A DNA stretch of 50,209 nt, taken from assembly GCA_002384815.1 (NCBI GenBank), contig DGBN01000018.1:1-50209 (forward strand), read 5' to 3'. A program made the translations under genes and the position numbers. Below the pieces are notes generated by a model. The model did not search any database. It was given only the letters and a program-made list of their open reading frames with translations, and was not told the DNA's origin. Source of the DNA: Oxalobacteraceae bacterium UBA4003 (GTDB lineage: Bacteria > Pseudomonadota > Gammaproteobacteria > Burkholderiales > Burkholderiaceae_D). Positions 8,839 through 17,590 of the stretch are shown here, piece after piece; the first letter of the stretch is position 1; each line of letters starts with the position of its first letter.

Positions 8839-9945
8839 ATGTCAATTCAGTTTGGTCCTGATTATGTCCGTGCGATTGCTCCTTATCAAGGCGGCAGACC
8901 GATTGCGGAAGTCGCGCGTGAATTCGGCCTCGACGAAACCAGGATCGTCAAACTTGCATCCAATGAAAATCCGCTCGGCATGCCCGAGTCGGCAAAAAAA
9001 GCGATGGCACTGGCAATTGCCGATGCGGGGCGCTATCCGGATGGCAACGGCTTTGAATTGAAAGCGGCGATTACCGCAAAATACGGTGTATCGGCGGAGT
9101 GGATCACGCTCGGTAACGGCAGCAACGACATTCTGGAACTATCGGCACATGCTTTCGTGCAGCCGGGGCAGTCGGTCATTTACTCTCAATACTCGTTTGC
9201 AGTTTATCCGCTCGCAACGCAGGCTGTCGGTGGTCGTTCGCTGGTGATCGCCGCCCGGGATTTCGGCCACGATCTGGAGGCGATGATTGATGCGATCGAA
9301 GATGATACGCGCTTGATTTTCATTGCGAATCCGAATAATCCAACCGGCACTTTTATCCCCGGCCATGAAATTGAGTCCTTCCTGAAGCGCGTGCCGCCGA
9401 ATGTCGTCGTCGTGCTGGATGAGGCTTATACCGAATTTCTTGCGCCTGAACTGCAATACGATTCGATCGCATGGGTAGCGCAGTATCCAAATCTGCTGGT
9501 ATCGCGCTCGATGTCCAAGGTCTATGGCCTGGCGGGGCTGCGTATCGGTTACGGCATTGCGCAAGCGGGCATTACCGATTTGCTCAATCGTATACGCCAG
9601 CCTTTCAATGTGAATTCGCTGGCGCAGGCAGCGGCAATTGCCGCGCTGAACGATGGGGCGTTTGTCAAAAAAAGTGCGCAACTGAATGCAGCAGGTTGTC
9701 GCCAGTTGACGCAAGCTTTTGATGCATTGAAGTTGACGTATGTGCCATCGTGCGGCAACTTCGTGCTGGTCAAGGTCGGCGATGATGATGGTGCCGGCGC
9801 GCGCGTCAATCTGGCTTTGTTGAAACAGGGCGTGATCGTGCGTCCGGTCGGCAATTACGGCTTGCCGCAATGGCTGCGCATCTCGATCGGTCTGGAAGAA
9901 GAAAATGCGATATGTCTTGCCGCCCTGAAAAATGCGCTGGCTTGA
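8839..9945 (+). CDS. hisC: Histidinol-phosphate aminotransferase
   Basis: 368-residue class II PLP aminotransferase of histidine synthesis. Such enzymes in the aromatic cluster often also transaminate aromatic keto acids. It has the family N-terminus YVRAIAPYQGGRPI, LASNENPLG, the NPNNPTGT loop, the PLP-contact DEAYTEF and the Schiff-base lysine in SRSMSKVYGLAGLRIGYGI at about residue 227. It lies 87 nt after pheA and before tyrA rather than in a his operon. That placement suggests a role in the last step of phenylalanine/tyrosine synthesis as well, but this is inference. Confidence 0.95.
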   Translation: MSIQFGPDYVRAIAPYQGGRPIAEVAREFGLDETRIVKLASNENPLGMPESAKKAMALAIADAGRYPDGNGFELKAAITAKYGVSAEWITLGNGSNDILELSAHAFVQPGQSVIYSQYSFAVYPLATQAVGGRSLVIAARDFGHDLEAMIDAIEDDTRLIFIANPNNPTGTFIPGHEIESFLKRVPPNVVVVLDEAYTEFLAPELQYDSIAWVAQYPNLLVSRSMSKVYGLAGLRIGYGIAQAGITDLLNRIRQPFNVNSLAQAAAIAALNDGAFVKKSAQLNAAGCRQLTQAFDALKLTYVPSCGNFVLVKVGDDDGAGARVNLALLKQGVIVRPVGNYGLPQWLRISIGLEEENAICLAALKNALA

Positions 9946-9989
9946 TAGTTTTGTAACCTAAACCGATCAACTACTTTCCTTTGCCTTCC

Positions 9990-10892
9990 ATGCTAAAAAA
10001 AATCGTCATCTTCGGTGTGGGTTTGATAGGAGGATCGTTTGCGCTTGCATTGCGCAAAGCTGGTGCGGTTGAGCAGGTTGTCGGTGTGGGGCGAAGCGAG
10101 GCATCGCTATTGCGGGCCAAGGAGATCGGGATCATCGATGTCATCGGCACTTCGCTGGAGGAGGCCTTGCAGGACGCCGATCTGGTATTGGTGGCTGCAC
10201 CGGTGGCCCAGACTGAATCCATTCTTGCTGCGATCAAACCCTATTTGCAAGCGAACACGGTCGTTACCGATGCCGGCAGCATCAAGGTTGAGGTGGTGGC
10301 TGCGGCGCGCCGTGCGCTTGGTGAAAAGATTGCGCAATTCGTTCCTGGCCATCCAATTGCAGGGTTGGAATCGACTGGGCCGGATGCAGCGATCGAGTGC
10401 TTGTACATCGGCAGGAAAGTGGTATTAACCCCGTTGCTCGAGAACGCTTCAGAACGGATCGCATTGGTGGCGCAAGCTTGGCAGCACTGCGGCGCCATCA
10501 TCCATCAATTGACACCGGAAAATCACGATGCCGTATTTGCGGCAGTCAGCCACCTGCCGCATTTGCTGGCCTTTGCGCTGGTGGACGATATCGCACGCAA
10601 GCCGCATGCTGATTTGCTGTTTCAATATGCGGCTAGCGGATTTCGCGACTTCACGCGGATTGCTGCGTCTTCGCCGGAGATGTGGCGCGATATCAGCCTG
10701 ACTAATCAGACTGCCATCCTGACTGAGCTGGATGCATATATTGCGCAATTGACGCGTTTTCGCGGGCAACTGGCTGCAGGCGACGGCGCTGCGATACACG
10801 CGATGTTTTCTCATGCACAAAGTGCGCGCCAGAACTGGCAGCGTAATATTGAAAGGGCTGAAGTACAGCCCAAAGCAGACAACGATGAATAA
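9990..10892 (+). CDS. tyrA: Prephenate dehydrogenase
   Basis: 300-residue NAD(P)-dependent enzyme that oxidatively decarboxylates prephenate for tyrosine synthesis. The Rossmann fingerprint GVGLIGGS is at residues 9-16. The catalytic and substrate region PGHPIAGLESTGPDAA and the helical-domain motif ENHDAVFAAVSHLPH are both present. It is monofunctional: no chorismate mutase domain is fused. The ATG at 9990 is chosen over a TTG three codons earlier because it puts the Rossmann strand at the usual place. Its 3' end overlaps aroA by 8 bases. Confidence 0.95.
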   Translation: MLKKIVIFGVGLIGGSFALALRKAGAVEQVVGVGRSEASLLRAKEIGIIDVIGTSLEEALQDADLVLVAAPVAQTESILAAIKPYLQANTVVTDAGSIKVEVVAAARRALGEKIAQFVPGHPIAGLESTGPDAAIECLYIGRKVVLTPLLENASERIALVAQAWQHCGAIIHQLTPENHDAVFAAVSHLPHLLAFALVDDIARKPHADLLFQYAASGFRDFTRIAASSPEMWRDISLTNQTAILTELDAYIAQLTRFRGQLAAGDGAAIHAMFSHAQSARQNWQRNIERAEVQPKADNDE

Positions 10893-12213
10893 ACACTATC
10901 CGCATTATCTTGATCTGCAACCGGCGATGCACGCCAAAGGTGTGGTGCGTCTGCCTGGTTCCAAAAGCATTTCCAATCGCACCTTGCTGTTAGCCGCTCT
11001 GGCGGACGGCACCACGCAAATCAAGGATTTGCTGGCATCGGACGATACGCACGTGATGCTGATGGCGCTGCAGAAACTCGGCGTCAAATGGGCGCAAACA
11101 GGCGAGTCGCAAGATTACGTCGTACATGGCGTAAACGGCGCATTTCCCGTACATCAAGTCGATCTTTTCATGGGCAATGCGGGGACTGCCATTCGTCCCT
11201 TGACCGCTGCACTGGCAGTGACAGGCGGTGATTACACTTTGCATGGCGTATCACGCATGCACGAGCGTCCGATCGCCGATCTGGTCGATGCATTGAACGC
11301 GATCGGCACGCATATCACTTATACGGGCGACGCAGGCTATCCTCCTTTGCATATCCAGCGTGGACGTGTACATGCGCAACGCATGCAGGTACGCGGCAAT
11401 GTTTCCAGCCAGTTCCTGACGGCCTTGCTGATGGCGGCACCGCTGATGGCGCGCGACCAGGATGTCACTATCGATGTGATCGGCGAATTGATATCCAAAC
11501 CGTATATTGAAATTACCTTGAATCTGATGCGTCGTTTCGGTGTGGAAGTACAACGCGATGGTTGGCAGTCGTTCACGATTGCAGCTGGGCAGCGCTATAT
11601 CAGTCCAGGCATTATTCATGTGGAAGGCGATGCATCGTCGGCTTCCTATTTCCTCGCTGCCGGCGCGATTTCCCATGGTCCGGTCAGGGTAGAGGGTGTA
11701 GGCAAGGATAGTATTCAGGGCGATGTCCGTTTCGTCGAGGCCCTCGAAAAAATGGGTGCCACCATACGCATGGGCGACAACTGGATAGAAGCCGAATCCA
11801 ATGGTGCATTGCGCGCCATCGATGCCGATTTCAACCATATACCCGACGCTGCGATGACAATAGCTGTCGCAGCCCTGTATGCCGATGGTACCAGCACCTT
11901 GCGCAATATCGGCAGCTGGCGCGTAAAGGAAACTGATCGCATCAGCGCGATGGCGATCGAATTGCGCAAGCTGGGTGCAAGCGTGGAAGAGGGCGAGGAT
12001 TATTTGCGGGTAACACCGCCGGCTGTAATTCAGCCGGCTGTTATTGATACCTATGACGATCACCGGATGGCGATGTGTTTCTCATTGGCGACGCTGGATG
12101 GCGCAGCACGTCGTGGCAGCAAAGTGCGCATCAACGATCCTCAATGTGTGGCCAAAACTTTCCCGGATTACTTTGACGTTTTTGCCAAGGTCACCGAAGA
12201 CACCTTGTTTTGA
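10885..12213 (+). CDS. aroA: EPSP synthase (3-phosphoshikimate 1-carboxyvinyltransferase)
   Basis: 442 residues, class I EPSP synthase, sixth step of the shikimate pathway. The phosphate-binding LPGSKSISNR has Lys27. The phosphoenolpyruvate loop is GNAGTAIRPL (residues 97-106), the glyphosate-sensitive class I form. Catalytic-region motifs IPDAAMT, VKETDRI and YDDHRMAM are all kept. The ATG at 10885 lies inside the end of tyrA and gives the normal start; an in-frame ATG at 10813 would add 24 residues with no family match. The 8-base overlap with tyrA implies translational coupling. Confidence 0.97.
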   Translation: MNKHYPHYLDLQPAMHAKGVVRLPGSKSISNRTLLLAALADGTTQIKDLLASDDTHVMLMALQKLGVKWAQTGESQDYVVHGVNGAFPVHQVDLFMGNAGTAIRPLTAALAVTGGDYTLHGVSRMHERPIADLVDALNAIGTHITYTGDAGYPPLHIQRGRVHAQRMQVRGNVSSQFLTALLMAAPLMARDQDVTIDVIGELISKPYIEITLNLMRRFGVEVQRDGWQSFTIAAGQRYISPGIIHVEGDASSASYFLAAGAISHGPVRVEGVGKDSIQGDVRFVEALEKMGATIRMGDNWIEAESNGALRAIDADFNHIPDAAMTIAVAALYADGTSTLRNIGSWRVKETDRISAMAIELRKLGASVEEGEDYLRVTPPAVIQPAVIDTYDDHRMAMCFSLATLDGAARRGSKVRINDPQCVAKTFPDYFDVFAKVTEDTLF

Positions 12214-12293
12214 GCGCTGCAAGCCGGGCAGCAAGTTAGTGCTTGCTTGCCCACGCACCATGACTGTTGCTTGAACTTAACTGATTTTTTAAA

Positions 12294-12971
12294 ATGACCA
12301 CATCCTCACATATCCCCGTCATCGCAATAGACGGTCCGACTGCATCGGGCAAAGGCACAGTCGCACAACTGGTCGCGACCGAACTGGGTTTTCACTACCT
12401 TGATTCTGGTGCCTTGTATCGACTGACGGCTTTGTCTGCCTTGTATCGCGGCATCGCCCTGGATGATGAGCAGGCGTTGGCCAAATCGGTAGAAAGCCTG
12501 AATTGTGGTTTCAAGGATGGCGACATCTTCCTTGATCGTGAAAACGTCACCATGTCGATACGCGCAGAAGAAGTTGGCAATACAGCATCAAAAATTGCTG
12601 CCTTGCCAGCTGTTCGCAAGGCTTTGGTCGATTTGCAACTGCGTTTCCGCGAAGCGCCTGGCCTGATTGCCGATGGACGCGATATGGGCACCGTGATCTT
12701 CCCCGATGCGGAGCTGAAAGTCTTCCTGACCGCCAGTGCGGAAGCACGTGCCGAAAGACGATATAAGCAATTGATTGACAAGGGATTTTCTGCTAACATG
12801 CAAGACCTCCTGAAAGATTTGAACGAACGTGATGCCCGTGATGCAAATCGCGCAGTTGCTCCGCTCAAACCGGCAGAAGGGGCATATTTGCTGGATACCT
12901 CGGATTTGACCGTGAATCAGGCGGTGGAAAAGGTACTTGGCTGGTATGCGGTAAGCAGGCGAACCGTATAA
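12294..12971 (+). CDS. cmk: Cytidylate kinase
   Basis: 225-residue nucleoside monophosphate kinase that phosphorylates CMP and dCMP. The P-loop is DGPTASGKGT (Lys20). The CMP-binding and lid motifs LDSGALYR, DGRDMGTVIFPDA and ERDARDANR are in order, and length is typical. It lies 80 nt after aroA and 158 nt before rpsA. The aroA-cmk-rpsA linkage is widely conserved. No clear Shine-Dalgarno precedes the ATG (the upstream bases are T- and A-rich), so translation may depend on upstream ribosomes or on S1. Confidence 0.96.
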   Translation: MTTSSHIPVIAIDGPTASGKGTVAQLVATELGFHYLDSGALYRLTALSALYRGIALDDEQALAKSVESLNCGFKDGDIFLDRENVTMSIRAEEVGNTASKIAALPAVRKALVDLQLRFREAPGLIADGRDMGTVIFPDAELKVFLTASAEARAERRYKQLIDKGFSANMQDLLKDLNERDARDANRAVAPLKPAEGAYLLDTSDLTVNQAVEKVLGWYAVSRRTV

Positions 12972-13129
12972 ATTGCTTGTTTTAAATTGTTGTAACCGTT
13001 GTCCGTTCAGACGCAAAGTCTGGCGGGCTTTGAAAAACCTAACCCATTATTCGTTCGTTTTTACTGTGCAGTTCAGTTTGCAGTGAAGCGAAAAAATACG
13101 AATTTTGGTCAACCTGTTTAAATATCTCT

Positions 13130-14851
13130 ATGACTACTGTTGTCACCTCCAAGCAAGATACCCCTGTTGGCATGGAAAGTTTTGCCGCTCTTTTTGAAGA
13201 ATCGTTGACTCGCCAGGACATGCGTTCCGGTGAAGTGATTTCTGCTGAAGTCGTTCGTCTCGACCACAACTTCGTGATCGTTAACGCCGGCTTGAAATCG
13301 GAAGCATTCATTCCAATCGAAGAATTCAAAAACGACAATGGCGAACTCGAAGTCAACGTAGGCGACTTTATTTCCGTCGCAATCGAATCCCTCGAAAACG
13401 GTTTTGGCGACACCATCCTGTCGCGCGACAAGGCTAAACGCCTGGCGTCGTGGCTCTCGCTTGAAAAAGCGATGGAGTCTGGCGAAATCGTTGTCGGTAC
13501 CGTTAACGGTAAAGTCAAAGGTGGTCTGACCGTTTTGACCAATGGCATCCGCGCATTCCTGCCGGGTTCGCTGGTCGATACACGCCCTGTCAAGGACACG
13601 ACCCCATTCGAAGGCAAAACTCTCGAATTCAAAGTCATCAAACTCGACCGCAAGCGTAACAACGTTGTGTTGTCGCGTCGCGCTGTCATCGAAGCATCGA
13701 TGGGCGAAGAGCGTCAGAAACTGATGGAAACACTCAAAGAAGGTACGGTTGTTACCGGTATCGTCAAAAACATCACCGACTACGGCGCGTTCGTGGATCT
13801 GGGCGGTATCGATGGTCTGTTGCACATCACCGATCTGGCATGGCGTCGTGTGCGTCATCCTTCGGAAGTACTCACCGTCGGCCAAGAAATCACCGCAAAA
13901 GTCCTCAAGTACGATCAAGAGAAAAACCGTGTTTCGCTGGGCGTCAAGCAATTGGGCGACGATCCATGGACCGGTCTGTCACGTCGTTACCCACAAGGCA
14001 CACGCCTGTTCGGTAAAGTCACCAACCTGACCGACTACGGCTCGTTCGTTGAAGTTGAACAAGGTATCGAAGGCCTGGTTCACGTTTCCGAAATGGACTG
14101 GACCAACAAAAACGTGGCACCAAACAAAGTTGTCCAATTGGGCGACGAAGTTGAAGTCATGGTTCTGGAAATCGACGAAGAACGTCGTCGTATCAGCCTC
14201 GGCATGAAACAGTGCAAAGCCAATCCATGGGATGACTTCGCAGTCACCCACAAGAAAGGTGACAAAGTCCGCGGCGCGATCAAATCGATCACCGACTTCG
14301 GCGTGTTCATCGGTCTGGCTGGCAACATCGATGGTCTGGTTCACTTGTCCGATCTGTCCTGGACAGAAACCGGCGAAGAAGCCGTTCGTCGCTTCAAGAA
14401 AGGCGATGAGCTGGAAGCAATCGTGTTGGCAATCGACGTGGAACGTGAACGCGTTTCCCTCGGCGTCAAACAACTCGAAGGCGACCCATTCAACAACTTC
14501 GCTGCCATGAACGACAAAGGCGCATTGGTTACTGGTACTGTTAAATCGGTCGAGCCTAAAGGCGCGGTGATCCAATTGTCCGAAGAAGTTGAAGGCTACT
14601 TGCGCGCTTCCGAAATCTCCCGCGATCGCGTTGAAGATGCCGGTACGCACCTGAAAGTCGGCGACACTGTCGAAGCTATGGTTATCAACGTTGATCGCAA
14701 AGCACGCGGCATCCAGCTGTCGATCAAAGCGAAAGACAATGTTGAAACGCAAGAAGCAATGCAAAAAATGTCGTCGGATTCGAACGCTGCATCCGGTACT
14801 ACCAGCCTCGGCGCATTGCTGAAAGCCAAGCTCGATAACAGCAAGAACTAA
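13130..14851 (+). CDS. rpsA: 30S ribosomal protein S1
   Basis: 573 residues, the long proteobacterial S1 that helps load mRNA onto the 30S subunit. Repeated S1/OB-fold units are visible. Two N-terminal domains are followed by four strongly similar RNA-binding repeats recognisable by ITDYGAFVDLGGIDGLLH, LTDYGSFVEVEQGIEGLVH, ITDFGVFIGLAGNIDGLVH and a fourth weaker copy near residue 460. The 20 nt before the ATG have no purine-rich Shine-Dalgarno. That fits the known autoregulation of S1 in E. coli, although control here is inference. The codon use looks like that of a highly expressed gene (few rare codons). Confidence 0.98.
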   Translation: MTTVVTSKQDTPVGMESFAALFEESLTRQDMRSGEVISAEVVRLDHNFVIVNAGLKSEAFIPIEEFKNDNGELEVNVGDFISVAIESLENGFGDTILSRDKAKRLASWLSLEKAMESGEIVVGTVNGKVKGGLTVLTNGIRAFLPGSLVDTRPVKDTTPFEGKTLEFKVIKLDRKRNNVVLSRRAVIEASMGEERQKLMETLKEGTVVTGIVKNITDYGAFVDLGGIDGLLHITDLAWRRVRHPSEVLTVGQEITAKVLKYDQEKNRVSLGVKQLGDDPWTGLSRRYPQGTRLFGKVTNLTDYGSFVEVEQGIEGLVHVSEMDWTNKNVAPNKVVQLGDEVEVMVLEIDEERRRISLGMKQCKANPWDDFAVTHKKGDKVRGAIKSITDFGVFIGLAGNIDGLVHLSDLSWTETGEEAVRRFKKGDELEAIVLAIDVERERVSLGVKQLEGDPFNNFAAMNDKGALVTGTVKSVEPKGAVIQLSEEVEGYLRASEISRDRVEDAGTHLKVGDTVEAMVINVDRKARGIQLSIKAKDNVETQEAMQKMSSDSNAASGTTSLGALLKAKLDNSKN

Positions 14852-14861
14852 GTAATCATCA

Positions 14862-15167
14862 ATGACAAAGTCGGAGCTGATTGCTCGCTTGGCTGAGCGT
14901 TATCCGCAACTGGTAGCCAAGGATGCGGATTACGCGGTCAAAACCATCCTTGATGCAATGTCGGACGCCCTGGCGACCGGACAACGCATCGAGATACGTG
15001 GTTTTGGCAGCTTTGCACTCAATAGCCGTCCACCGCGTATCGGTCGCAATCCGAAGTCCGGCGACAAGGTGATGGTTCCCGAAAAACGGGTGCCGCACTT
15101 CAAGCCAGGCAAGCAGTTGCGGGAGCGGGTGGATGCGATGGTAGGGCAGCCTATCATCGAAGACTGA
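14862..15167 (+). CDS. ihfB: Integration host factor beta subunit
   Basis: 101-residue DNA-bending protein of the HU/IHF family, which acts as a heterodimer with IhfA in recombination, replication and sigma54-dependent transcription. The beta-arm region has RIEIRGFGSFALNSRPPR and IGRNPKSGDKV, with the minor-groove proline in GRNPKSG. The opening MTKSELIARLAERYPQL is characteristic of IhfB rather than HU or IhfA. It starts 10 nt after the rpsA stop and is followed by a strong terminator, so it closes the rpsA transcription unit. Confidence 0.96.
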   Translation: MTKSELIARLAERYPQLVAKDADYAVKTILDAMSDALATGQRIEIRGFGSFALNSRPPRIGRNPKSGDKVMVPEKRVPHFKPGKQLRERVDAMVGQPIIED

Positions 15168-15188
15168 GTTGTTTGCAACGAAATAAGA

Positions 15189-15215
15189 ACGGCATCTTCG
15201 GATGCCGTTTTTTTT
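15189..15215 (+). terminator. Terminator after ihfB
   Basis: Perfect 8-bp stem ACGGCATC/GATGCCGT closed by a stable TTCG tetraloop (15197-15200) and followed by a run of T residues. It ends the rpsA-ihfB unit 22 nt after the stop. Confidence 0.95.
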
Positions 15216-15300
15216 CACGTACAATTTCGTCAGTTAAGAGATATCTCGATTTGGTCGGCGTAAAGGCCATCCATTCTGTCTAAATAAAGGAATCAGCATC

Positions 15301-15615
15301 ATGAAGATCCTGTTCAGAATCCTTGCTGTCATATTTTTCGTCGTGTTTTTCGGCTTTGCCTTGAAAAATACGGACGAGGTGACATTGCGGTTTTTCCTGG
15401 GTTACGTAATACAAGGACCGCTGGTTTTATTATTGCTGGGCTTTTTCGTTGCGGGTGCCGTGCTGGGCGTGCTGACCATGTTGCCCATGGTGTTCCGTAC
15501 GCGCCGGGAAGTAGCAAAGAACAAGAAAGCGCTGGTGGCAATACAGGACGAGGCGCAGGCGCAGCTGCAGGCCAAATCCCAGCCGCCACAGCCGGATGCG
15601 GTGACGCCCCTCTAA
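15301..15615 (+). CDS. lapA: LapA-family inner-membrane protein
   Basis: 104-residue membrane protein with two hydrophobic helices, at about residues 4-22 and 38-60. The short conserved linker FALKNTDEVTLRFF between them is typical of the LapA (DUF1049) domain. The C-terminal third is charged and then Gln/Pro-rich and probably cytoplasmic. In E. coli LapA is co-expressed with LapB, which acts in LPS assembly and controls LpxC turnover. Here it is directly upstream of lapB with a gap of 47 nt. AAAGGAATCAGCATC before the ATG supplies the ribosome site. Confidence 0.9.
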   Translation: MKILFRILAVIFFVVFFGFALKNTDEVTLRFFLGYVIQGPLVLLLLGFFVAGAVLGVLTMLPMVFRTRREVAKNKKALVAIQDEAQAQLQAKSQPPQPDAVTPL

Positions 15616-15662
15616 ATGGCAGGTTTGCCAATTTGATCAATCAATCATGAATACGAGATTGC

Positions 15663-16838
15663 ATGGAATTTGAAAACTGGTGGTTGCTCGCTATCCCCGC
15701 TTTTTTTACCCTGGGCTGGATTGCTGCACGCGTGGATATCAAACAACTGGTTTCCGAGTCGCGCACTTTGCCGCGCGGCTATTTCAAGGGTTTGAATTTT
15801 CTGCTCAACGAGCAGCCCGACAAGGCGATCGACGCCTTCATTGAAATCGTCAAGCTGGATCCGGAAACAGTGGAACTGCATTTTGCTCTCGGCAATCTGT
15901 TTCGCGGTCGTGGCGAGACCGAGCGGGCAATTCGCGTTCATCAAAATCTGTTGGCGCGCCCCGATCTGCCGCAGGAGCACAAAGTGCATGCGCAGTATGA
16001 ATTGGGACAGGATTATCTGAATGCAGGTTTGCTGGATCGCGCGGAAGAAACCTTCAATCTGCTGGCCGAAACGCAATACAGTGCGCAGGCACGTCGCGCC
16101 TTGCTGGAAATCTATCAGCGTGAAAAAGAATGGACGCGCGCCATCGAAGCGGCCGGTGCGCTGCAGGAGTCGGGTGCCGGTGGCCGGCAAAAGGAAATTG
16201 CGCAATTCTATTGCGAACTGGCACAGGATGAGCTGGTGCATACCCATGCCGATGCTGCCATTGCATTGCTGGAAAAAGCACTGGCTGCCGATCGTAAAAA
16301 CGTACGTGCAACGATGCTGATGGGCGATGCCCTCCTTGCCAGAGATGATATCGAAGCCGCGCTGCTTGCATGGCGTCGTGTGGAGCATCAGAGCGTGCCG
16401 CATGTGGCGCTGGTGGCGCAACGTTTGATGGATGGTTATCGCGCCGCAGGAAGGTCGCAGGAAGGCGTGAACCTGCTTAAATTCTATCTGACCGAAGCCT
16501 CTTCCATTGATTTGCTGGAAGTCGTGTTCCAGGCCGTGCTGGAGTTGGAGGGCGTGGATGCGGCGACGCAAATGGTCAGTGATGAACTGCGCAGAACGCC
16601 GACCTTGCTGGGGCTGGACAAGCTGCTCGAAGCACGTTTGATGGATGCGCCGCCGGAGATGCGTTCCGAGCTGTCTATGGTCAAGAATCTGGTACATGGC
16701 TATACACAAAAGCTGGCGCGCTATCAATGCAGCAATTGCGGCTTCAAGGCGCGTCAATATTACTGGCAATGCCCCGGTTGCAGCAAATGGGAAAGCTATC
16801 CGCCGCGCCGCACTGAAGAATTGAATGTCATGAATTGA
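15663..16838 (+). CDS. lapB: LPS assembly protein LapB
   Basis: 391 residues. An N-terminal membrane anchor at about residues 5-22 (WWLLAIPAFFTLGWIAAR) is followed by a long array of TPR-like helices. A C-terminal rubredoxin-type zinc/iron knuckle, CSNCGFKARQYYWQCPGC, comes next. All four metal-binding cysteines are present. LapB holds the LPS synthesis machinery together and presents LpxC to FtsH; both roles are known from E. coli and assumed here. Length and domain order match the family. Confidence 0.95.
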   Translation: MEFENWWLLAIPAFFTLGWIAARVDIKQLVSESRTLPRGYFKGLNFLLNEQPDKAIDAFIEIVKLDPETVELHFALGNLFRGRGETERAIRVHQNLLARPDLPQEHKVHAQYELGQDYLNAGLLDRAEETFNLLAETQYSAQARRALLEIYQREKEWTRAIEAAGALQESGAGGRQKEIAQFYCELAQDELVHTHADAAIALLEKALAADRKNVRATMLMGDALLARDDIEAALLAWRRVEHQSVPHVALVAQRLMDGYRAAGRSQEGVNLLKFYLTEASSIDLLEVVFQAVLELEGVDAATQMVSDELRRTPTLLGLDKLLEARLMDAPPEMRSELSMVKNLVHGYTQKLARYQCSNCGFKARQYYWQCPGCSKWESYPPRRTEELNVMN

Positions 16839-16870
16839 TGGTATTGGCGATGCATTGATCATGCGCCGTC

Positions 16871-16900
16871 AATGCCATGCCCGCGTCTTTGGCATTTTTT
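16871..16900 (+). terminator. Probable terminator after lapB
   Basis: 7-bp stem AATGCCA/TGGCATT with a 12-nt loop, followed by further T residues. It lies 32 nt after the lapB stop. The large loop makes it weaker than the others in this window. Confidence 0.6.
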
Positions 16901-17055
16901 ATCTCCGCCATCACGAAAAACTCACCTGTTTATGGGAAGGTCAGCCTCTTGAATTGCTGCTAGAGTTCAAGTCGATTTATTGCTTAATAGGCAATAAGTT
17001 CAGGCATTGTGCCTGTCGTTCCTGAGCTTTTTCATCAATAAACTGGAGGCATCTC

Positions 17056-17421
17056 ATGTTGAATAAATTATTGCTGGCGCTTGTAAGCGTGTTCGCTTCA
17101 ATCAGTTTTGCGTTTGCGAATGTTGAAATCAATCAAGCCGATCAGGCTGCACTTGACGGCATCAAGGGCATAGGCCCGACAACCTCGAAAGCAATTCTGG
17201 ATGAGCGCAAGAAAGGTGGAAATTTCAAGGACTGGAATGATTTGCAGACGCGTGTGAAGGGTGTCGGCGACAAGAGTTCGGAAAAATTTTCACAGGCAGG
17301 CTTGACTGTTAATGGTGCTGCCAAACCAGGCCTCACAAAGCCTGTTGCGGGTAAAACTGATAAAGTTAAAAAGGCAGCGAGCGATAAGGTGGTCGAACCG
17401 AAAAAGACTACCAAGCCGTGA
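17056..17421 (+). CDS. ComEA-like helix-hairpin-helix protein
   Basis: 121-residue secreted DNA-binding protein. The signal peptide ends near residue 21 (SFAFA). Two helix-hairpin-helix motifs follow, VEINQADQAALDGIKGIGPT and LQTRVKGVGDKSSEKF. They form the single HhH domain that binds double-stranded DNA in ComEA competence proteins. A lysine-rich tail follows, also a DNA-friendly feature. Such short ComEA proteins are common in Burkholderiales. Whether this strain takes up DNA is not shown by the window, since no other com genes are present. Confidence 0.88.
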   Translation: MLNKLLLALVSVFASISFAFANVEINQADQAALDGIKGIGPTTSKAILDERKKGGNFKDWNDLQTRVKGVGDKSSEKFSQAGLTVNGAAKPGLTKPVAGKTDKVKKAASDKVVEPKKTTKP

Positions 17422-17471
17422 TATTTACGAGGCGCTTGTAAGGAAAATTCCCGACCTGTGGTATCGAGAGG

Positions 17472-17501
17472 CCCCGACGATGACAATCGCCGGGGTTTTT
17501 T
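17472..17501 (+). terminator. Terminator after the comEA-like gene
   Basis: Stem CCCCG-A-CGAT / ATCG-C-CGGGG with one A/C mismatch and a GACA loop, followed by six T residues. It lies 50 nt after the comEA stop. Confidence 0.9.
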
Positions 17502-17590
17502 ATTAGGCATACCGTTTACAATCGGGTGTGTACGCGCTTTGGCACTGTCGATTAAAATGACATTCTTCAGGAAAAAACTCAATCTCCCCT

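Noticed and set aside
11251..12063. Open frame antisense to aroA
   Set aside because: Overlaps the conserved core of EPSP synthase and has no ribosome site.
15645..16862. 405-codon open frame antisense to lapB
   Set aside because: Covers lapB in the opposite direction with low-quality composition; lapB has a clear domain structure.
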